Shown here in pieces: positions 57,840 through 64,000 of a DNA stretch of 64,000 nt. The number at the start of each line of letters is the position of its first letter. The stretch's first letter is position 1. The stretch is taken from the NCBI GenBank assembly GCA_026826555.1, contig JAKSZT010038590.1, forward strand, positions 1,104,683 through 1,168,682. The letters run 5' to 3'. Origin of the DNA: Tolypeutes matacus. Its lineage: Eukaryota > Chordata > Mammalia > Cingulata > Chlamyphoridae. A model generated the notes under the pieces. That model did no database searches. It saw only the letters and a list, made by a program, of their open reading frames with translations, and was not told where the DNA came from. The position numbers were made by a program, and so were the translations under genes.

Positions 57840-58345
57840 ATAGAGACCGCAGCGGCTTAAGCAAGGAGGGGCAGCAGTGGGGGCCACTCAGGCCCGCGCC
57901 GGTCAGGCCCTCCTCCGAGGGGGCGGGAGGCGCGCCTCACCTTTCCCAGCAGATCCTTGAGGCTTCACGCCTTCCCCATCTGCGGTGCAGGACCACAGGC
58001 CACGGGCCTAGTGGCTGCTGTGAGGATACAGGGGGCGCCTGGCGCCCCTGGCCGGATCCTAGCGCCTGCTGGATTGCTCCTTGCAGGCCGTGGCGTCATC
58101 CCGGGCCAGCTTGTGCCATCAGAAACATTTGAGCCAAACCTCACTCTTGCTCCGCGGAGCTTTTGGTCGGTCGCAGCCCGGGAGAAGGGACTTTGCAGGC
58201 TTGGAGAGCCTCGAATGGCCCGCTGGGCGCACGAGGGGCGAAAGGTGTAAGGGAACTCCTGTTCCCGTCTCAGGCAGGGTGTCGGGTGCCAAACGGGGAC
58301 TTGGCCAGCCCGGGCTACCACCAGCCAGAGAAGACCACAACTAAC
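57840..58345. other. CpG-island-like GC-rich block
   Basis: About 500 bp with several dozen CpG dinucleotides (for example gggggcgggaggcgcgcctc and gggcgcacgaggggcgaaag) starts abruptly in AT-rich surroundings. There is no retroposon hallmark: no poly(A) and no flanking duplication recognised. Overlapping open frames of 70-149 codons on both strands are expected from GC content, and none is recognised. It could be a CpG-island promoter/first exon of an unrecognised transcript, or the GC-rich 5' part of a retrocopy. Confidence 0.6.
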
Positions 58346-59005
58346 GCTGGCATCTGGGCTCTGCACCATGTACCCTGTCCTCACCTATACTGCCTGCCTT
58401 TAATGGCCATGAATGACCTGGCCAGGGGGCACGCTGAGAAACTGCTTCCCCCTCTACCTTTCCCCAGTCACACAAGCCTCTTGCTCAGGGCTGGGGTCAC
58501 TCTGAATGACAAGGGCTATTTAGAAGCAAATCTCAGCAGATGTTTACTGTGTAGTCACTTCCTTTTGGTGACTTCCTATAATATTTCTTCTCCATGGCCC
58601 CAGGTCCCTTGAACCCTTCACCTGTTGTGCCTCCTGCCCTATGCTCCCACTGACTCCTGGCACTTTGCTTGTCACAAAGCGCTTTGTCATCTCTTGAGCT
58701 CCATGAAATGTAAGTTCCCTGAGAGCTGAACTTCATGGCAAGGTCAAAGTAACTGTTTAGGGTAGAACAAATACTTTATCAGATACACAGAGGAAAGAGT
58801 TCCCAAAAAGGGTATTGGGTGAAAACTCATGTCCTTCCCACTTCTGACCTTCAAGGCCCAGTTCCCATCCTCTAAGGCACAGACAAGCCTGTTTCTTACT
58901 TTTCAACAAGGAAGTCTGTGCCTGTACATTTACACATGTTGATACAGAAGATTTCTTACTTGACAAGAGGCTTTTTACTTAAGGTAGCTTAGAGAGCATC
59001 CTCTG
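58346..59005. other. Unassigned stretch with a possible L2 fragment
   Basis: The part at 58600-58780 (gctccatgaaatgtaagttccctgagagctg) is vaguely L2-like. No gene recognised. Confidence 0.35.
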
Positions 59006-59640
59006 TGCTAAGACAGATCTGAACACTCCTTTTAATGGTTGCACAGCCTTTTATGCGGCTGTTTCCAGTCTTTTGTAACAACAAGCAATACTGACTTGAC
59101 TATCCTTGTACAAAAGTCTTTGTACCCAAGTAGTATATTTTCATAGGCTGAATTCCTGCAGGCAGAATTCGTGGGTCAAAGGGCATATGCATTTATACTT
59201 TCCCTAGATCTCTAAATAGATTACTGATTTTGGAAGTGGTCACACCAAGTTAGGAGGGGGTTGACACCTCCCACCATGTAGTAGGTGTAAAATGGTATTT
59301 CCTTGTAGCTTTGTTTGCATCTACTAGAAGTATAATAGAGCCTCTTAATGATTTGTTAGATTTCTGTCATATCATTGATGATGATTTTGTAACTGGAACA
59401 TATATTTATTTTAACTGTGTATATATTTAGAAAGCCATTTGTATTTCATGTTCTCTGCCCATTTCCCATTGGATTGTTGGTGTTTTTGTTTTCCAGGTCT
59501 CTTCACGTATTAAAGATATTAGCCTTTTGTCTTTTAAAGGTGTTTTTCCCAGTTTGCCCTTTGGCTTTGCCTCTTTTTTTTTTTTTGGCCAAACAGACAT
59601 TTAAAATTGTTATTAGTTGTTAATAGATTGTTTCATTTAT
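59006..59640 (-). mobile_element. Old L1 ORF2 C-terminal region, antisense
   Basis: Plus-strand text such as gtgggtcaaagggcatatgcat, ggtgtaaaatggtatttc, catttgtatttcatgttctctgcccatttcccattgg and ttaaagatattagccttttgtc is the usual antisense ORF2 end of L1M. Confidence 0.82.
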
Positions 59641-59722
59641 GGATTCTGAATCCCAAGGCTCTGGTCCCCGTCTTTTAATGTTTCGGAGCTCCAACCATGT
59701 GTGAGTCCTCCTCACAGCCCAG

Positions 59723-59916
59723 TGTTGTCAGATTTTCTCTAGGTTCTTGGCTAAGCTACAAGAAATGAATTCCAAGAGCAAGCCAGGTTACTTAAGCCAG
59801 TAATTTATTAAGGAATGGTGAGCAGAGAAATGGTAGAAAAGAACAGATCATTGGTAGAGAGGGAGGGGCTGAAGAGAGATTTATCTCTGATTTACAGACT
59901 ACAATTCCCCATTACA
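59723..59916 (-). repeat. LTR (R-U5-like) segment, left copy
   Basis: Plus strand tgttgtcagattttctctag...ccccattaca is shared almost base for base with 62955-63156. The minus strand shows aataaattactggcttaa, a poly(A) signal placed as in an LTR. The U3 part present at the right copy is missing here. Confidence 0.65.
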
Positions 59917-61960
59917 ATTCTTATCTAAAATAGAAAAGATACTACCAAAATCATCAGGTATATATTTAGAATAGGAGAAATATAGGTATAGTACTTAATA
60001 CTAGTTAGTTATGCACTAACCCAATGCATAAATTTCTCTTTGAGCTGCAATAGATTTAAGCTCCAGGTTTTCAATACCATCACGTTATCTCTCCATGGGA
60101 GCAGGCCATAATGCCAATTGTTTAAAAGTTTTATTTACATCACTTTGGTGATCTTTGCTCCACTAGCTATGACCTTCACACAGCCATCATGCTGCAGCAC
60201 AGTTGATCCTAGAGAGAAGCTAGGAAGGTAGGCTCTAGTATTCCATTAGCCTAGGGCATAGCACCTTTTGGCACTATGAAACAGTGCCATTCTGGAGTTG
60301 AGCAGTATTCATTGTATATCTGGCTAAATTGAGTCATCATTGGCTGCTGCAAGAATCCAAAACTGCAACATAGTCTCCATGTACTTTAGAAGCACAACCA
60401 GAGATGTAGTAAATATTTTTATTGTTTTAGGGGTCAGAGAACAACATAGCCAATAATTCAAGTGTAGAGGCAACCTGCAGTGTATTGAAGGCCTGATTTG
60501 AATGCACAAGAGAGTTTGACAATGCTGCTGCTATTTTATAATATAAAGGAATCTATATAATGAATTTAACTCTTAGTTAAAGTTTCTAGTAAGGTTTTAC
60601 TTTAAGTCAAGTTGGGTACCTTCATTAACTAAGACACAAGAATTTTATTATTAACTTCTTTGCTAAGTTTTTCTGCTTTCTTAGAAGTTGAACCAATGTC
60701 ACTTGTGATTTATACATTAAATCCACTTGCATGACTGCATTGACATTTAAAAACTCATTTTTAGTTTAGCTTTCAACATTATCCAGTTTGTAACAGGTGA
60801 ATCCCAAATCTGATTTCCTAGGCACAAGCAAACCAACAAAGTTAAACACAAATTCCAAAGTTGAATATAAAGTTAAGCAAAGATTAAAACAGAAGAGAGT
60901 ATTTTATACCCTTAGCATTTCTAGGAACTTTTTTATCTTAATTGATGGCACATGAGGTTTCTTATTTTCCAGGAAAGGTTTAGTAACTGGTCTGGATTTT
61001 GATCTCTATTTACACCTTTTATTAGGCAGGGCTGAGTTTTAAACTGAAAAGTCTGCCTCTAAAACACATAGAAAATGAAATTTGAGATGTATTTCCTCAT
61101 TTCTTTAAGGAGACATGACATGAGGTTTCTGGCCTTCAGATCTATCTGTCCTCTCTTACACTGGTTTACCTGGAATTCAGGGTCCCATTCAGAGATTGCT
61201 TTCAGCTATACTGTGGCCATGTAGACAAGCAGTAGGCAAAATTTCCTGATTCCTGAGAAGACATTGCTCTGGGGAGTATACTTATGGGCTAGAGACCATG
61301 CCCATTATCCCAGGAAAAATGAAGAAGCACTTTTTATTCTACAGATCAAGTGTCCCAGAGTCCAAGTCTGACTATAAAATTTACCACTCCAAATAATTTG
61401 AAGCTGATGCTGAGTGTCCTGAGAATTTAATCCACAACACTGCCAATGGGTGTTCTCATGGCTGACCTAGGTCTCAGGAGATGCCTGAAACCCTAAAGTT
61501 CAGACCAAAGCTACCAAGCTGAATTGGTGAGAGATGTTGAGAGCAGTTTTACAAGCTGAAGTGCCTAAGCTGAGTCTCAGGGGGATGTTTGGCTGTCTTC
61601 TGAAAGGAAGTGCCCAAGGCACATCTTGGAGGACATTCAGAGTTTACTGTTCTGGTTCTTGGCATCCCTGACATTCCAGGGTCTGAGACTGACTGCACTG
61701 TTACCCAAACTGAAGTGCCTGAGCTAAATCTCAGGGGATATTTGGCTGCTTGCTGGTTCCCACCACCCAAGGAATCACAGAGCCCCTGCTGCTGGTCATT
61801 TCTGGGGCCATTCTGGGCTTAGGAGTCAGACCAAATAGATCAGATGGCTTCTAAGCTGAATATTGCTCCTTCTTGGAGAAGGAGCAAAAATTTTTTGCCT
61901 ATTCTTACAAAAGGTTTTTAAAAGCAGTACTCTGTTGTCTGGGAGTTTCCCAGTTATACT
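59917..61960. other. Unassigned 2-kb stretch with a decayed tandem repeat
   Basis: No gene recognised. At 61559-61755 gaagtgcct.agct.a.tctcaggg.gat.tttggct occurs twice 154 bp apart, with a third related start (gaagtgcccaaggcac) at 61609, suggesting a decayed array of about 51-bp units. If the flanking LTR-like copies belong to one provirus, this would be part of its interior, but I recognise no retroviral motif. Confidence 0.4.
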
Positions 61961-61966
61961 AGCTAT

Positions 61967-62180
61967 GGGAGGTGTGGGAGGTGGGCAACATGGGAATCCC
62001 AGTGGGTTCCGTGTAATATTTTGGGTAATCTAAGCACCTCTTGAAACATAAGTATATATATATATAAACAACATTTTTGTAAGCAAATACACATATATGC
62101 ATATATATTTATATATCATTTTGCAAATGTTTGTATGTATTGTGAGAATTTTGATTTTTACCCGTAATAATAAAAAAAAA
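61967..62180 (+). mobile_element. Short L1 3' end
   Basis: It starts gggaggtgtgggaggtgggc and ends with an A9 tail. It matches the 27344-27553 copy along its length and begins within two bases of the same place in the L1. No clear target duplication. Confidence 0.9.
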
Positions 62181-62954
62181 GGCCATTAAGAGATTAGAGA
62201 TCAATTGTTTCAGCCATTAGGCCTTGAGACACTGAGGCAATAACTTTATCACACAATGGGTTGGGCTAAAACTCACTAGCAAATAGTTTTTCAGTTTTAC
62301 AGTTTCTAAGACATTTCAAAGCATTTTACCACAAACCCATAATGAGAAATTCAGGAGAATGAGGTGGTAAGATTAAACATGAGTCAAGGTTAATTATGAA
62401 AGTAGCCCTGGCACTTGATCCTTCTGGGAAAGGGAATTCCCATGGCAACCACCTTGGCCCTTCCTGCTGCTGCCTTCCCAACTCATCCCAGACCAGGTAG
62501 CTAGGTGTTGTCAATAGGAACATAGACCTACAAAGGTATGGATCCATGGGGAGGTGTAAGCCCCTGGCTCTCTGTCATCACCACTGCCACCAAGGGGAGA
62601 AAGTGGGAGAAGGCAATGGCAGCCAGGCCCAAGGGCAAAGCTGGTGGCTACTAAAATGTTTTGAAAATGTGGCTTTCCAGTACCCAGAGTTCAACCAGGA
62701 AACCTCTGTCTTGGCAGGTTCCTGCTTTGGTCACCTGCCCTGTGCCCACAACATCCTGGAAAGTGTTAGATCTAATAATTCTGGGCATGCAATGTGGATG
62801 CAAAGAGGTCCTGCACCCTGACCTACTTCCTCCTGGGATTTTGTCCTGTGGGGGCTCATAAGTGATCCCATTTAAAATGGATAACCAAAAGAGGGCCTTA
62901 AACAGGCTGTAATTCATAGTTACCTCTTTTCTTCTGGAAGGTAGCACCAAATAT
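62181..62954. other. Unassigned stretch
   Basis: No gene recognised. Short frames on both strands show no family resemblance. Confidence 0.4.
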
Positions 62955-63590
62955 TTTGTCAGATTTTCTCTAGGTTCTTGGCTAAGCTACAAGAAATGAA
63001 TTTCAAGAGCAAGCCAGGTTAGTTAAGCCAGTAATTTATTAAGGAAAGATGAGAAGAGAAATGGTAGAAAATAACAGATCATGGGTCCCAGGTAGAGAGG
63101 GAGGGGCTGAAGAGAGATAAAGAGGGTCAATTTACAGACTACATTTCCCCATTACAGGTTATAAATACCTAGGTTCTTCTGACATGTTGTTCTATGTGGG
63201 AGGGAAGAAGGCCAGAACAGTGGTAGAAAGCAAGAGCAGGAGGAAAATGCAAGAGCAGGGCTGGTTCAGGCTTTGTGTTACTTTTTGAACCATTAATTCT
63301 GCCCCTTTGCTAAGGACAGGGGAGGAGTCCCAGGAGTTTTTAGTTTTGATTGATTATCCCACCTATCTGACCCCTGGGAGGGACCAATGATAAGGCCACT
63401 GGAGAGTATCCAGAGCTTATCCTGGCTTCCAGAGGAAATCTCATTCCAAATGCGATTCTTGGAAAGAGATTCCAGCAGCCATCTTGGGGGAACTGATGTC
63501 CATATGTTTAATGGTGGAAGTTTTTCTGCCAGGTTCCAGATACATCTATTAATTCCATAACCAACCCGCTTCACCAGGACCCCTGGGGGC
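62955..63590 (-). repeat. Candidate class I LTR, right copy
   Basis: The R-U5-like part (62955-63156) equals the 59.72-kb segment. To its right, minus-strand U3-like sequence contains a TATA-like tatttataa (about 63158-63166) and an inverted CCAAT (accaatgataa at about 63383 on the plus strand). The right limit is approximate. The 93-codon minus frame here is a chance product of the LTR. Confidence 0.55.
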
Positions 63591-63724
63591 CCAGGTGGTA
63601 CAGCTAGTGACCATCATCTGGAGCTTTGGTCCCCACTTAACACTGTATCCAGACTTTGTCCACATAGGCCTAATGGTTCTGTCTCCTTCACCAATTGCCC
63701 TGCTAACTGAATTCAGCCATTTAG

Positions 63725-63890
63725 ATTGCTTCCATTTTTTAATTTTTTTTCACCCTTCCATGCAATACAGCAATGCAGATTTATACTTGCTTTGCTGGGA
63801 ATATTTTTTGGAGTACCTTTCTAGAAATGGAATTACTGGGTCTAAGGGTACATTGCACTTAAAGATTTGAATAGCGGCTAGCCACCAAAG
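63725..63890 (-). mobile_element. Old L1 ORF2 C-terminal fragment, antisense
   Basis: Plus-strand atttagattgcttccattttt...gaatattttttggagtacctttctagaaatggaattactgggtctaagggtac is a typical antisense L1 ORF2 end. Confidence 0.65.
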
Positions 63891-64000
63891 TGATGAGAAT
63901 GTCTGGGAATCTGTGCAGGACCCAACTCTCCATGCTGGCTGCTCATATTGTGCTATTGTCACTATCATTAAATGGCACCCATGTATGCATCAAACAAACA

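Noticed and set aside
57824..58612. Overlapping 70-149 codon frames in the CpG-rich block
   Set aside because: Stop codons are rare in GC-rich DNA. Frames occur on both strands and none resembles a known protein. The block itself is kept as a finding.
59723..63156. Calling 59.7-63.2 kb one complete provirus
   Set aside because: The left copy lacks U3, the PBS position next to 62955 (tggtgctacc...) matches a tRNA end for only about six bases, and no gag, pol or env motif was found between.
63293..63574. 93-codon minus-strand frame
   Set aside because: It lies in the U3-like part of a candidate LTR and shows no retroviral protein motif.
1..64000. CRISPR array, operon, riboswitch or other prokaryotic system
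   Set aside because: The window is clearly mammalian. The tandem repeats seen are retroelement-internal or microsatellites, without spacer structure.

Overview
The window reads as intergenic or intronic DNA from a placental mammal, most likely an armadillo (Xenarthra, Dasypus-like). The main evidence is several tRNA-derived SINEs of the DAS type, including two near-identical monomers at 17.88 and 18.62 kb and dimeric or long forms at 22.60 and 34.77 kb. LINE-1 copies share one 3' end, and ERVL-like LTRs of a type familiar from xenarthran genomes are also present. I see no convincing functional cellular protein-coding gene. Nearly all longer open frames are relics of retroelements or retrocopies, or are chance.

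Layout. 0-2.6 kb: a minus-strand L1 ORF2 tail split by a remarkably well preserved MFF (mitochondrial fission factor) retrocopy. 3.4-4.8 kb: an old L1 3' end and a small hAT DNA transposon with an 8-bp target duplication. 4.8-16 kb: mostly unassigned sequence with old L1, L2 and MIR pieces. 16.6-19.6 kb: a minus-strand ERVL/MaLR-like relic cut by one DAS SINE, a second SINE beside it, and L1 pieces. 22.1-23.2 kb: MIR, dimeric DAS SINE and an ERVL-like LTR. 23,767-32,392: the largest element, a minus-strand class I (gammaretrovirus-like, ERV-E type) provirus. It has 4-bp target duplications, both LTRs, a PBS complementary to tRNA-Glu, gag, pol, env and a polypurine tract. It is broken by stops, frameshifts and a nested L1 insertion.

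33-39 kb: old L1, a long DAS SINE with target duplications, an unclassified repeat and a twin-primed (5'-inverted) L1. 39-42 kb: L1 5' sequence and an HNRNPF-type retropseudogene. 42.6-47.5 kb: an L1 endonuclease fragment abutting a young L1 that has about 470 open ORF2 codons and an unusually long (about 2.7 kb) 3' UTR. 47.5-55.8 kb: an old plus-strand L1 interrupted by a tiny L1, an ERVL-like LTR, an antisense L1, an LTR fragment, a SINE and a non-coding MaLR-like provirus with a 60-bp internal tandem array. 57.84-58.35 kb: an isolated CpG-rich block, the best candidate for a functional but unrecognised element. 59-64 kb: old L1, a class I LTR family present twice in direct orientation, a decayed tandem repeat and another short L1 3' end.

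In functional terms the window is a record of retrotransposition. L1 machinery probably made the MFF and HNRNPF retrocopies and mobilised the DAS SINEs, and successive ERVs and L1s inserted into older elements. Limits: family names come from reading alone, without database searches, and boundaries without target duplications are approximate.
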